This document shows positions 17,027 through 26,212 of a stretch of 64,000 nt of DNA, in pieces; the first letter of the stretch is position 1; each line of letters starts with the position of its first letter. Below the pieces are notes generated by a model. That model saw only the letters and a list, made by a program, of their open reading frames with translations. It did not search any database and was not told the DNA's origin. This DNA comes from Mitsuokella sp. oral taxon 131 str. W9106 (lineage in GTDB: Bacteria > Bacillota > Negativicutes > Selenomonadales > Selenomonadaceae): assembly GCF_000469545.1 (NCBI RefSeq), contig NZ_KI273052.1, forward strand, positions 1 through 64,000, written 5' to 3'. The translations under genes and the position numbers were made by a program.

Positions 17027-17613
17027 TGGGATGGCTTGGGATCGAGGATGAAGCATTCATTCGCGGCAATGTGCCGATGACGAAGCAGGAAGTTCGCATC
17101 CTGATGCTCGCCAAAGCGCATATTGCGCCGAATGCTGTCGTCTACGACATCGGCGCGGGAACGGGCTCGCTTTCGATTGAGGCGGCGCGGCTCGCGCCGC
17201 AGGGGCATGTTTTCGCCATCGAACGAAAGACGGAGGGAATATCCTTGCTGCGTGCCAATATGGAGAAGTTCGCTGTATCGAACATCACGCCGATGCAAGC
17301 AGAGGCACCGGACGGGCTTGTCGGTCTCCCTGCGGCGGACGCCGTGCTCATCGGCGGGAGCGGCGGGAACCTCGCTGCGATCCTGGATGTCGTCACGGCG
17401 AAGCTTTCGCTGGGCGGCCGCGTCGTCGTGAGCGCAATCACGATGCAGTCGCTCATGCAGGCGATCACCTATATGCGCGCACATGCGAGGACGTATCACT
17501 ACGAGGCATTTCAAGTTCAAATCAATCGTTTGGAGCAAGTCGGCCGTTACGACATGGCAAAGGCGATCAATCCGATTTACATTTTGACGGGTACGAAAGG
17601 AGAATGGGTGTAA
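17026..17613 (+). CDS. cbiT: cobalt-precorrin-6B C15-methyltransferase (decarboxylating)
   Basis: A 195-residue Rossmann methyltransferase: the nucleotide-binding strand reads DIGAGTGSLSIEAA and is followed by an acidic residue at the end of strand 2 (AIERK). It methylates C15 and decarboxylates the C12 acetate. ATG 17026 overlaps the cbiE stop by one base (TGATG) and has GGAGG 7 nt upstream; a GTG codon 3 nt earlier is also possible. Confidence 0.93.
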   Translation: MGWLGIEDEAFIRGNVPMTKQEVRILMLAKAHIAPNAVVYDIGAGTGSLSIEAARLAPQGHVFAIERKTEGISLLRANMEKFAVSNITPMQAEAPDGLVGLPAADAVLIGGSGGNLAAILDVVTAKLSLGGRVVVSAITMQSLMQAITYMRAHARTYHYEAFQVQINRLEQVGRYDMAKAINPIYILTGTKGEWV

Positions 17614-18380
17614 TGGTTCATATTGTAGGTGCGGGCCCCGGTGATCCGGAGCTGATCACGGTCAAGGGAAGCCGCTATCTTGCGGAGGCGGACGTTGTCA
17701 TCTACGCTGGTTCTCTCGTCAATCCGGCACTCCTCTCACTCTGCAAGAAAGGCGCGGCAATTCACAATTCGGCGAAGATGACGCTGGACGAAGTGATTGC
17801 CATGATCGAGGCGGCCGAACGGAAAGGCGAGATGACCGTTCGCCTTCATACGGGCGATCCCGCGATTTACGGCGCGATACAGGAACAGATGGATGCGCTT
17901 GAAAAGCGCGGCATAGGCTACGATGTCATTCCGGGCGTCAGCTCTTTCCTTGCGACAGCAGCGGCACTCAAGCAGGAGTACACGCTCCCCGGCATCAGCC
18001 AGACGGTCATCATCACGCGAAACGAAGGGCGCACGCCCGTTCCCGACCGAGAGAGGCTCAGGAGCCTCGCCGCACATCAAGCGACGATGTGCATTTTCCT
18101 CTCGATCACGATGCTCGATACCGTCGTGCAGGAACTCATCGCGGGCGGCTACGAGGAGACGACGCCGATTGCCATCGTGCAGCGTGCCTCATGGCCGGAA
18201 CAGAAGATCGTCCGCGCGACGCTTGCGACGATCAGCAAGGAAATCGAGGGGATGAACATCGACCGCACGGCGATGATCGTCGTGAGCCGATGCCTCGGCG
18301 CGGACTATGAGCTTTCTCGCCTCTACGCGCCGGAATTCTCGCATGGCTTCCGCAAGGCGAGAAAGCCGGGAAAGGAATAA
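17613..18380 (+). CDS. cbiF: cobalt-precorrin-4 C11-methyltransferase
   Basis: A 255-residue tetrapyrrole methylase with VGAGPGDPELIT at the N-terminus, a VIYAGSLVN segment and the RLHTGDPAIYGA motif typical of CbiF/CobM. ATG 17613 overlaps the cbiT stop (TAATG) and is a suitable distance from AAAGGAG; an upstream ATG at 17604 would put the ribosome site too close. A 9-nt gap precedes cbiG, its functional successor in the pathway. Confidence 0.94.
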   Translation: MVHIVGAGPGDPELITVKGSRYLAEADVVIYAGSLVNPALLSLCKKGAAIHNSAKMTLDEVIAMIEAAERKGEMTVRLHTGDPAIYGAIQEQMDALEKRGIGYDVIPGVSSFLATAAALKQEYTLPGISQTVIITRNEGRTPVPDRERLRSLAAHQATMCIFLSITMLDTVVQELIAGGYEETTPIAIVQRASWPEQKIVRATLATISKEIEGMNIDRTAMIVVSRCLGADYELSRLYAPEFSHGFRKARKPGKE

Positions 18381-18389
18381 GGAACGGCG

Positions 18390-19481
18390 ATGCGAACGGC
18401 GATTTTTGCCCTGACGCCGCCTGCCGCTGCGCTCGCGAATCGTCTTGCTGCCTGCATGGATGAAGGCGCGGGGACAGCACGCTTTTTCACGGCGCACTTG
18501 AAGCCACAGGAGGAACGGCTGAATGCGGTGGACTGCCAAGATCCGATACACTATTTTGTGCGGCTTTCTGCCGCCGTGCGAGAGGCGTTTTCCCGGTATG
18601 ACGCGCTCCTGTTCATTATGGCGACTGGGATCGTCGTGCGGACGATTGCGCCGCTCGTGACGAGCAAGCTGTCGGATCCCGCCATCCTCGTCTTCGACGA
18701 ACGAGGAAAGCATGCGATCAGCTTGCTTTCGGGGCACGTCGGCGGGGCAAATGCGCTGACGCGCCGGCTGGCGGCGGCGATTGGCGCCGATCCCGTCATC
18801 ACGACGGCAACCGATGCACAAGGGATCACTGCTCCCGATGCGCTCGCTGCAAAGCTCGGTCTGCGCCCTATGCCAAAGGCAATGATACAGGAGACAAACG
18901 GCGCGCTGCTCGCAGGTGCTTCGTTCCCTTACCAAATCGAGGAAGGGCTTTTGCATAGGGCTTTCTACCGCGCACGATTGACGGCATGCGGCATTGGGGT
19001 GCAAGATGCGAAAGGCAAATCGTCCGATGGCGCGCTGCGCGTCGTATTGGCAAACAAAGCGCACGGCGCAGCGCGGACGCTTTACCTTGTGCCGCGCCGC
19101 CTCATTGCAGGCATTGGCTGCCGGAGCGGCACGAGCAAGCACGAAATCCTTTCTGCGCTCACTGCGTCGTGCGCGCGCATCGATGTTCCGCTCTCGCGCG
19201 TTGACGCATTCGCGAGCACCGCGGCAAAAAGGGCGGAGCAAGGGCTTCTTGCGGCAGCAGAAGAATGCGGGTGCACGATTCAGTTTTACGAAAATCAGCC
19301 CATGCGGGAAATGATCGAGGCATACGGTCTCATGGAGTCCCCTTTCGTCAAGCGGACGATTGGGATCGGGAATGTCTGCGAAGCGGCGGCGCTGTGCTGT
19401 GCGGGAACACATGGCGGACGGTTTGCCCTTGGAAAGACGAAGTTTGAGAAAGTGACGGTGGCACTCTTATGGGAAAAATAA
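18390..19481 (+). CDS. cbiG: cobalt-precorrin-5A hydrolase
   Basis: Opens the delta-lactone ring of cobalt-precorrin-5A, releasing acetaldehyde; this step is specific to the anaerobic pathway. The 363-residue protein has the N-terminal CbiG region with MATGIVVRTIAPLV and LSGHVGGANALT, and a C-terminal CbiG/CobE domain opening with GIGCRSGT. It overlaps cbiH by 13 nt. Confidence 0.94.
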   Translation: MRTAIFALTPPAAALANRLAACMDEGAGTARFFTAHLKPQEERLNAVDCQDPIHYFVRLSAAVREAFSRYDALLFIMATGIVVRTIAPLVTSKLSDPAILVFDERGKHAISLLSGHVGGANALTRRLAAAIGADPVITTATDAQGITAPDALAAKLGLRPMPKAMIQETNGALLAGASFPYQIEEGLLHRAFYRARLTACGIGVQDAKGKSSDGALRVVLANKAHGAARTLYLVPRRLIAGIGCRSGTSKHEILSALTASCARIDVPLSRVDAFASTAAKRAEQGLLAAAEECGCTIQFYENQPMREMIEAYGLMESPFVKRTIGIGNVCEAAALCCAGTHGGRFALGKTKFEKVTVALLWEK

Positions 19482-20227
19482 CGGTCGTAGGGATTGGACC
19501 CGGCAGCCTTTTGGATATGACGCTGCGCGCAAAGGAGGCGATCGAGGCGGCGGAGACCGTCGTTGGCTATCATACCTATATTCGCCTCATCGAATCGCTC
19601 ATTCGCCACGATCAGAAAGTCATTGGGACTGGCATGATGCAGGAGATCGATCGCTGCCGCATGGCAGTTGGCGAAGCAGTGGAAGGCCGTGATACGGTCG
19701 TGGTATCGAGCGGGGATTCGGGCATTTACGGCATGGCAGGACTCGTTCTGGAACTCGTCCTTCAGCGCGAGACGGGAGCACGTCCTGTATTCGGCGGCGT
19801 CATCGCGGGCGTTTCGGCGGTGAGCGCAGCGGCGTCCGTACTCGGCGCGCCGCTCATGCACGACTTTGCCGTCATCAGCCTTTCGGATCTGCTGACGCCT
19901 TGGGCGCGCATCAAGAAGCGCGTCGAAATGGCGGCGGAAGGCGATTTTGTCATCGCACTCTACAATCCGAAGAGCAAGAAGCGCGTCAGGAACATCGAGG
20001 AAGTGCGCGAGATCGTTCTGCGTCACCGTGACGGCGCGACGCCGGTTGGCATCGTGACCGATGCGGCGCGCGAGAAGGAGTGCAAGAGACTCTCGACGCT
20101 TGCGGATTTCACGAAGGAGGAAATCACGATGACGTCGCTCGTCATCATCGGCAATTCGCAGACGCGCATCAAGGAAGGCTTTATGATTACGCCACGCGGC
20201 TACGAAAATAAAGAGGCGGGGCTATGA
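19469..20227 (+). CDS. cbiH: cobalt-precorrin-3B C17-methyltransferase
   Basis: A 252-residue tetrapyrrole methylase (CobJ/CbiH family) that methylates C17 with ring contraction. Landmarks are VGIGPGSLLDMT, a GYHTY segment and SSGDSGIYGMAG. The N-terminus overlaps cbiG by 13 nt and the C-terminus overlaps cbiJ by 4 nt. No extra Fe-S domain of the kind seen in some long CbiH proteins is present. Confidence 0.94.
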   Translation: MGKITVVGIGPGSLLDMTLRAKEAIEAAETVVGYHTYIRLIESLIRHDQKVIGTGMMQEIDRCRMAVGEAVEGRDTVVVSSGDSGIYGMAGLVLELVLQRETGARPVFGGVIAGVSAVSAAASVLGAPLMHDFAVISLSDLLTPWARIKKRVEMAAEGDFVIALYNPKSKKRVRNIEEVREIVLRHRDGATPVGIVTDAAREKECKRLSTLADFTKEEITMTSLVIIGNSQTRIKEGFMITPRGYENKEAGL

Positions 20228-20988
20228 TATTCGTCGCGGCAGGAACACAGGACGGACGCGAGCTGGCGGCGGCACTCACGAGGCGTGGACATGAGGTCAT
20301 TGCCTCCGTCGTGAGCCGATACGGGGAACAGCTTCTTGCCGCCTGCGGGAGCGAGAGGCTCACAGTCAATGACGAACCGCTCGACGAGGCGGGACTCGTT
20401 CGCTATATCAAGTTGCATGGGATTCGCGCCTTTGTCGACGCGAGTCATCCGTATGCCGTAAACGTTTCCAAGAATGCGATGGCGGCGTGCCATCAAACTG
20501 GCGTGCCATATATCCGATACGAGCGTGCCCTGTCTGCGCTCGGTTATGCGGATATTCACCTCGTGCACAGCTATGAGGAAGCGGCAGAAAAGGCGGCGTC
20601 TTTTGGGCAAAACGTCTTTTTGACGACGGGCAGCCGAAATCTTGCGCGATTCACGCAGGCAAAGGCCTTACATGCGTGCCAAATCACGGCACGCGTGCTG
20701 CCGACGGCGGAGGTGCTCGCACTCTGCGAGAGCCTTTCGCTCACCCCGGGGCAGATCGTCGCGCTGCAGGGACCCTTTTCGACCCGGCTCAATAGGGAGC
20801 TTTTCGAGAAGTATGAAGCCGATGTCATCGTGACGAAGAACAGCGGCGCGATCGGCGGGACGGACACGAAGATCGAGGCGGCGCGGGAGCTTTCCCTTCC
20901 CGTCGTCATGATCGATCGCCCCGTGCTCGCCTACGATACGCTCGCGCAGACATATGAAGAAGTGATACGATTCGTGGAGGAAGTCTGA
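20224..20988 (+). CDS. cbiJ: cobalt-precorrin-6A reductase
   Basis: NAD(P)H-dependent reduction of the corrin macrocycle. The 254-residue CobK/CbiJ family protein has the N-terminal AGTQDGRELA dinucleotide loop, the DASHPYAVNVS motif, and VTKNSGAIGGTDTKIEAA near the C-terminus. It overlaps cbiH by 4 nt and cbiC by one base (TGATG). Confidence 0.93.
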   Translation: MIFVAAGTQDGRELAAALTRRGHEVIASVVSRYGEQLLAACGSERLTVNDEPLDEAGLVRYIKLHGIRAFVDASHPYAVNVSKNAMAACHQTGVPYIRYERALSALGYADIHLVHSYEEAAEKAASFGQNVFLTTGSRNLARFTQAKALHACQITARVLPTAEVLALCESLSLTPGQIVALQGPFSTRLNRELFEKYEADVIVTKNSGAIGGTDTKIEAARELSLPVVMIDRPVLAYDTLAQTYEEVIRFVEEV

Positions 20989-21623
20989 TGGATTTTATCA
21001 AGCAGCCAATGGAAATTGAAAACCGCAGCATGGAGATTATCGCACCGCATTTGGTGGGGCTTGGCCTCGATGAAGTGGAAACGAAAGTGTATTCGCGCAT
21101 GATCCATGCGGCAGGCGACGTCGGGTACGCACCGATCATCCGCCTGTCGGACGGTGTGATCGAAAAGGCGATGGAGGCACTTCGCGGCGGTGCGGATATC
21201 TACACGGACGTCGAGATGGTGCGCACAGGAATCAACAAGCGGAAGCTTGCCTCGTTCGGCGGAGCGGCGCACTGCCTCGTTTCCGATCCGAAGATTGCGG
21301 CAGAGGCGAAGAAAGCGGGCATCACGCGTTCGATGGCGGCAATGCGCTCGTTTGGCAAGGCCCTCACGGGCAGCATCGTCGCGATCGGAAATGCGCCGAC
21401 GGCACTCTTTGAAGTGCTGCGCCTTATCGAAGAGGAAGGGATCCGTCCTGCCTGTATCGTCGGCATCCCGGTCGGATTTGTCGGTGCGGCGGATTCGAAG
21501 GCAGCGCTTGCGGCAAATGGAAAAGTGCCCTTTATCACCGTCGAGGGAACGAAAGGCGGAAGCCCGATTGCAGCGGCTGCCGTCAATGCAATGATGTACC
21601 TCATCGACAACGACAGGGGATAA
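20988..21623 (+). CDS. cbiC: cobalt-precorrin-8 methylmutase
   Basis: Moves the C11 methyl group to C12 to give cobyrinate. The 211-residue protein contains the CbiC landmarks IHAAGDVGYA (catalytic His), IYTDVEMV and the GIPVGFVGAADSK segment. A 50-nt gap separates it from cbiA, the largest gap within the cobalamin block. Confidence 0.95.
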   Translation: MDFIKQPMEIENRSMEIIAPHLVGLGLDEVETKVYSRMIHAAGDVGYAPIIRLSDGVIEKAMEALRGGADIYTDVEMVRTGINKRKLASFGGAAHCLVSDPKIAAEAKKAGITRSMAAMRSFGKALTGSIVAIGNAPTALFEVLRLIEEEGIRPACIVGIPVGFVGAADSKAALAANGKVPFITVEGTKGGSPIAAAAVNAMMYLIDNDRG

Positions 21624-21673
21624 ATTGCAGCAAATCGAAGGACTTTTATGGCAGAAAGGGATGGAGAGCGGAT

Positions 21674-23035
21674 ATGGCGCAGGCGATTCCACGCATTGTG
21701 ATTGCGGCAACGCAATCGGGAGCGGGCAAGACGACGATTGTGACGGGGCTGCTTACAGCACTTCGGCAGCGCGGTATCGTCGTACAGTCCTTTAAGGTCG
21801 GACCGGACTACATCGATCCGGGCTATCATACACTTGCGAGCGGACGCGCAGGGCATAATCTTGATACGTGGCTCGTGCCGAAGGAGAAGGTGGAGGAACT
21901 CTTTGCTTACGACGCAGGCGATGCGGATATCGCGATCATCGAGGGCGTCATGGGGCTGTTTGATGGTGGCAAGGGCGGCGTGAGCTCGACGGCAGAGATC
22001 GCGAAGCTCCTCCGTGCACCGGTCGTGCTCGTGCTCGACGTCAAGTCGATGGGAGAATCGGCAGCGGCGATTGCACAGGGATTTCGCGACTACGACCCGG
22101 AGGTCAACCTTGCGGGTGTCATATTGAACCGCCTCGGATCAGAGACACATGAGAAAATGATTCGCGGAGCGATGAAAAAGGTCGGCATTCCCGTACTCGG
22201 TGCGATGCGGCGCAATGATTCGCTCCACATGCCGGAGCGCCATTTGGGACTCGTTCCCGCAGCGGAGAATGCAAAGAGCGATGCGCTTGAACTCATGGGA
22301 GCCGAGGTCGCACGGCAGCTCGACCTCGAGTCCATTCTCCGTCTTGCATGTATGGCGGATGACCTTGAGACGGAGAAAGAGCCGGTGAAGTCCTCCGCTG
22401 AGATGACGTGCCGCATCGCCGTTGCACACGATGAGGCATTTTCCTTTTACTATCCTGCGAGCTTGCGCGAACTGCAGCGGCGCGGTGCGGAGCTCGTCCC
22501 ATTTCGGCCGCTTCACGACGCGCATCTGCCAAAAGCCGATGGACTCATTTTAGGCGGCGGCTTTCCCGAGATGTTCGCTGAGAAACTCGCCACCAATTAT
22601 ACGATGCGCGCGTCGATCCGAGAAGCAGCCACTTCCGGCATGCCGATCTACGCGGAGTGCGGCGGCTACATGTACTTAAAGGAAGAGCTGATCGATTTTT
22701 CCGGCACGTGTCATGCGATGGCAGGCGTGCTGCCCGGCACCGCGAGAATGACAGAGAATCTGCAGATGGTCGGCTACGTCGAAGCGGAGCTGCTCACCGA
22801 AACGGTTTTGGGCGAAAAAGGCTTGAAGCTGCACGGTCATGAGTTTCACTTCTCGGAGGAAACGGGGGAAGAAAAGGATCGGCCGCTTCGTTTCACAAAG
22901 CTTCGCAATGGACAGTCGTATGCGGCAGGATCGCGGGCGGGAAATGTCCTCGGCAGTTATCTGCACCTGCATTTTGCAGGCTGTCCGGAGGCGGCGGATC
23001 ACTTCGTGGAGGCGTGCAGGAAATGGGCGCATTGA
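21674..23035 (+). CDS. cbiA: cobyrinate a,c-diamide synthase
   Basis: ATP- and glutamine-dependent amidation of the a and c side chains. The 453-residue protein has an N-terminal dethiobiotin-synthetase-like domain with the P-loop QSGAGKTTI and KVGPDYIDPGYH, and a C-terminal class I glutamine amidotransferase domain with the nucleophile cysteine in YAECGGYMYL. It overlaps cobU by 13 nt. Confidence 0.95.
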   Translation: MAQAIPRIVIAATQSGAGKTTIVTGLLTALRQRGIVVQSFKVGPDYIDPGYHTLASGRAGHNLDTWLVPKEKVEELFAYDAGDADIAIIEGVMGLFDGGKGGVSSTAEIAKLLRAPVVLVLDVKSMGESAAAIAQGFRDYDPEVNLAGVILNRLGSETHEKMIRGAMKKVGIPVLGAMRRNDSLHMPERHLGLVPAAENAKSDALELMGAEVARQLDLESILRLACMADDLETEKEPVKSSAEMTCRIAVAHDEAFSFYYPASLRELQRRGAELVPFRPLHDAHLPKADGLILGGGFPEMFAEKLATNYTMRASIREAATSGMPIYAECGGYMYLKEELIDFSGTCHAMAGVLPGTARMTENLQMVGYVEAELLTETVLGEKGLKLHGHEFHFSEETGEEKDRPLRFTKLRNGQSYAAGSRAGNVLGSYLHLHFAGCPEAADHFVEACRKWAH

Positions 23036-23568
23036 TTCTCGTCACGGGAGGTGCGCGAAGCGGCAAGTCCTCGTTTGCAGAGCATCTTGCCGCAGCGCAC
23101 GGCACATCGGTCGCTTACATCGCGACAGCGCAGGCATACGATGCGGAAATGCAGTATCGCATCGCTCTTCACCGCGCACGCCGTCCTGCCTCATGGCAGA
23201 CGTACGAAGCACCGTTTCACGCGGAGCGTGCAATCCGTGAGGCGAGCGCAGCCCACGACATGCTGCTCTTCGACTGTGTTACGATGTACTTGAGCAATAT
23301 ACTCTGCCAAGCGACAGAAGAAGAACTCACCGAGGAAGAAGTACTTTACGGTCACACGAAGCGCGCCATTGGAGCACTTATCGAGGCGGTGCAGGAGGTC
23401 GATCTCACAGCCGTGTTCGTGACGAATGAAGTCGGTGCGGGCATCGTGCCGGAGAACCGCCTCGCCCGCCATTACCGCGACCTCGCGGGCCTCGCAAACC
23501 AGCAGCTCGCCGCTTTCGCTTCATCGGTCTACGCCGTCCTCTGCGGCATTCCGGTAAAGATCAAGTAA
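23023..23568 (+). CDS. cobU: adenosylcobinamide kinase / adenosylcobinamide-phosphate guanylyltransferase
   Basis: Bifunctional enzyme of nucleotide loop assembly. The 181-residue protein opens with VTGGARSGKSSF (P-loop) and has the HRARRP segment that carries the guanylated His, and NEVGAGIVPEN near the C-terminus. ATG 23023 gives the usual short N-terminus; a GTG at 23014 would add three residues. cobS and cobT, which complete the loop, are not in the window. Confidence 0.94.
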   Translation: MGALILVTGGARSGKSSFAEHLAAAHGTSVAYIATAQAYDAEMQYRIALHRARRPASWQTYEAPFHAERAIREASAAHDMLLFDCVTMYLSNILCQATEEELTEEEVLYGHTKRAIGALIEAVQEVDLTAVFVTNEVGAGIVPENRLARHYRDLAGLANQQLAAFASSVYAVLCGIPVKIK

Positions 23569-23583
23569 AAGAAAGGATCGTTC

Positions 23584-25113
23584 ATGGCAAACGCGATTAT
23601 GCTGATGGGGACGAGTTCCCATGTCGGCAAGAGCATTCTGACGACGGCACTCTGCCGCATTTTTTATCAGCAGGGTCGCCGCGTCGTGCCGTTCAAGGCG
23701 CAGAACATGGCACTCAATTCCTATGTGACGCTCGAAGGGCTGGAAATGGGACGGGCACAGGTTGCGCAGGCAGAAGCAGCAGGGCTTCGCCCCATGGTTG
23801 ATATGAATCCCGTCCTGCTCAAGCCGACGGGCAACTCCCGATCACAGGTCGTCTTAGAGGGAAAGCCCATCGGCAACATGAGCGCGAAGGAGTACCATCA
23901 AGTCTACTCGCTGAAGGCGTTCGATGCCGTGAAGGCGGCGCTAAGACGCCTGGCATCAGAATACGACACGCTCGTCATTGAGGGGGCGGGAAGCCCAGCG
24001 GAAGTCAATCTCAAGGCAAACGATATCGTCAATATGCGCGTTGCAAGATATCTGAACGCGCCCGTGCTCCTCATCGCAGACATCGATCGAGGCGGTGCGC
24101 TCGCCTCTCTCGTCGGCACGCTCGAACTGCTCGATGATGAGGAACGCGCGCTTGTCAAGGGACTCGTCATCAATAAATTCCGCGGCGACATTTCGCTCCT
24201 GACACCGGCGGTCGACTTTTTGGAGAAAAAGACGGGAAAGCCCGTCCTCGGTGTCGTGCCGCATATCGAAAGCCTCGGCATCGATGAAGAGGATTCCGTC
24301 TCGCTTGAGGATAAGCAGGTGGAGAAGAAGACCGGCGATATTCGGATTGCGGTCATCGAAACGCCGAAGCTCTCGAACTTTACCGATTTCGATGCGCTCG
24401 CAGCGGAGCCGGACGTCGGGCTGTCGTACGCACGGATGCCGGACGAACTGGAAAATGCCGATCTCATCCTCCTGCCTGGCTCGAAGAATACGACGGAGGA
24501 CCTGCTCTATCTGCGCGCGTCCGGCATGGAGTCAGCCATCCGGCAATGCCATGAAAAGGGCACGCCCCTCATCGGCATCTGCGGGGGCTATCAAATGCTT
24601 GGCACGTCGATCGCCGACCCACGCCATACGGAATCGGATCACGATGCAGTCGCCGCCATGGGCTACCTCCCGATGAAGACGACGTTTGCCGAGCGGAAGC
24701 GCACGACGCAGGTCACAGCAACGTGCCGTGCGCTTCCGTTTCTCGGGACGTGTCTTTCAGCAGCGAATATGCCGGGCTATGAGATCCACATGGGGGAGAC
24801 TGTTTTTACGGAAGCGGTGCAGCATCCCTTCTCCCTTGTCGAGACGACGGGAAAGGTGCGCACGGAAGACGGTGCCGCGCGCGCGGACGGACTCGTGTTC
24901 GGCACGTACGTCCACGGGCTGTTTGATCACGACGGATTCCGGCGTGATCTGCTGAATGCGCTTCGCGCGAAAAAAGGGCTTGCACCGCTTGCGATTCAGC
25001 GCAGCGTGCGCTGTGAGAAAGAACGCGCCTATGATCGCCTCGCGCAGATCGTGCGCAGCAGCCTTGACATGAAGAAGCTCGCCGCAATCATGGGGGAGGA
25101 AGACCGATGCTGA
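23584..25113 (+). CDS. cobQ: cobyric acid synthase
   Basis: Amidates the b, d, e and g side chains of the corrin ring. The 509-residue protein has an N-terminal P-loop (GTSSHVGKS), AQNMALNSYVT and EGAGSPAEVNL, and a C-terminal glutaminase domain with the cysteine in GICGGYQMLG. In the anaerobic pathway it is also called cbiP. AAAGGATCG precedes the ATG. It overlaps cbiB by 7 nt. Confidence 0.95.
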   Translation: MANAIMLMGTSSHVGKSILTTALCRIFYQQGRRVVPFKAQNMALNSYVTLEGLEMGRAQVAQAEAAGLRPMVDMNPVLLKPTGNSRSQVVLEGKPIGNMSAKEYHQVYSLKAFDAVKAALRRLASEYDTLVIEGAGSPAEVNLKANDIVNMRVARYLNAPVLLIADIDRGGALASLVGTLELLDDEERALVKGLVINKFRGDISLLTPAVDFLEKKTGKPVLGVVPHIESLGIDEEDSVSLEDKQVEKKTGDIRIAVIETPKLSNFTDFDALAAEPDVGLSYARMPDELENADLILLPGSKNTTEDLLYLRASGMESAIRQCHEKGTPLIGICGGYQMLGTSIADPRHTESDHDAVAAMGYLPMKTTFAERKRTTQVTATCRALPFLGTCLSAANMPGYEIHMGETVFTEAVQHPFSLVETTGKVRTEDGAARADGLVFGTYVHGLFDHDGFRRDLLNALRAKKGLAPLAIQRSVRCEKERAYDRLAQIVRSSLDMKKLAAIMGEEDRC

Positions 25114-26063
25114 CGGCAATCCTCGCGTTTTTCGTCGACTCCGTGATTGGCGATCCCCATACGAAATTCCATCCCGTCGCCCTCATGGGCAGGCTCATCG
25201 CATTTCTGGAGCGCCTCTTGTATCGCGAAAACGACTCGGACGGCAGGAAGTTCACGGTGGGAGCGGTTCTTGTCCTGCTCGTCCTCTTCATCAGCTATAT
25301 GGTCGCGGCATCGATCCTGAGCCTTTCGTATCGGATCCCGACGGTGTGGGGCTCGATCCTCGTTGGTGCAGGCATGCTCTCGTTTACGATTTCGCCGAAG
25401 AGCCTTGCGCAGGCCGGACGCGGCATATACGCGCTGCTGATCGCAGGAAAACTGGCGGAGGCGCGCGAGAAGGTCGGCTGGATCGTCGGACGAGACACGA
25501 AGGATTTGGATGCGGCAGGGATTTCGCGCGCGACGATCGAGACGATTGCGGAGAACACGAGCGACGGCATCATCGCGCCGCTCTTTTTCTTCGCGATCGG
25601 CGGCGTCCCGCTTGCCGTGCTCTACCGCGCGGCAAACACAATGGATTCCATGATCGGCTACAAAAACGACAGATACCGCTGCTTTGGCTGCGCCGCCGCG
25701 CATCTTGACGATGTGCTCAACCTCATTCCAGCACGCATGACGGGGCTGCTCTTCGTCCTGTCCGCATGGATCCTAGGCTTTGATTATCGCCATGCCTTTC
25801 GCATCATGGGGCGCGATGCGGCGAAGCATCCGAGCCCGAATGGCGGCTATGCGGAGGCGCCCGTCGCGGGCGCACTGCACATCCGTCTCGGCGGGGTCAA
25901 CTCGTACTTCGGGAAAAAGACGTTTCGCGCCTACATGGGCGATGCCATCGAGAAAATTGCGCCGAGGCATATCATGGAGGCGACGCGCATGATGTACACG
26001 GCGACGGTTCTATTTCTTATTTTTGCCTATATTATTTTAAAAGCGGTGCCGATTGGGCAATAA
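25107..26063 (+). CDS. cbiB: adenosylcobinamide-phosphate synthase
   Basis: A polytopic membrane protein (318 residues) that attaches the aminopropanol (phosphate) arm to adenosylcobyric acid. Landmarks are DSVIGDPH near the N-terminus, the ETIAENTSDGIIAPLFF motif, YRAANTMDSMIGYKN and the HPSPNGGYAEAPVAGAL motif. It is the last gene of the cobalamin block; the mdh promoter begins 7 nt after its stop codon, with no recognisable terminator between. Confidence 0.95.
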   Translation: MLTAILAFFVDSVIGDPHTKFHPVALMGRLIAFLERLLYRENDSDGRKFTVGAVLVLLVLFISYMVAASILSLSYRIPTVWGSILVGAGMLSFTISPKSLAQAGRGIYALLIAGKLAEAREKVGWIVGRDTKDLDAAGISRATIETIAENTSDGIIAPLFFFAIGGVPLAVLYRAANTMDSMIGYKNDRYRCFGCAAAHLDDVLNLIPARMTGLLFVLSAWILGFDYRHAFRIMGRDAAKHPSPNGGYAEAPVAGALHIRLGGVNSYFGKKTFRAYMGDAIEKIAPRHIMEATRMMYTATVLFLIFAYIILKAVPIGQ

Positions 26064-26069
26064 AAAGGA

Positions 26070-26098
26070 TTGCATTTTGCATACGCCTTTGTTATAAT
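26070..26098 (+). promoter_or_regulatory. promoter for mdh
   Basis: TTGCAT at 26070-26075 and a perfect TATAAT at 26093-26098 with a 17-nt spacer. Transcription should begin near 26105, about 108 nt before the mdh ATG, leaving a leader with a hairpin at its extreme 5' end. Confidence 0.6.
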
Positions 26099-26109
26099 TT
26101 ACACGTAGT

Positions 26110-26141
26110 GAATCATAAGTTCCATTCATACTTTATGATTC
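26110..26141 (+). promoter_or_regulatory. 5'-terminal hairpin in the mdh leader
   Basis: GAATCATAAGT (26110-26120) pairs with 26130-26141, giving 11 base pairs with one bulged T and a 9-nt loop. It begins only a few nucleotides after the predicted transcript start. No T-run follows, so it is not a terminator; a stem at the 5' end often stabilises a highly expressed mRNA (inference). Confidence 0.45.
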
Positions 26142-26212
26142 CTGGCAAGGTGGCATTCCGAAGTCGTCTTTGCATAGCAAGGCGGGTTCAAGTTTCAAGG
26201 AGGCTATTTATC

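Noticed and set aside
26183-26196. GGGTTCAAGTTTC resembling a tRNA T-arm
   Set aside because: No stem flanks the loop and no acceptor or anticodon arm is present.
26108-26212. In-frame upstream extension of mdh from a GTG
   Set aside because: The extension has no dehydrogenase similarity and lies in the leader with the 5' hairpin; AAGGAGG fixes the start at 26213.
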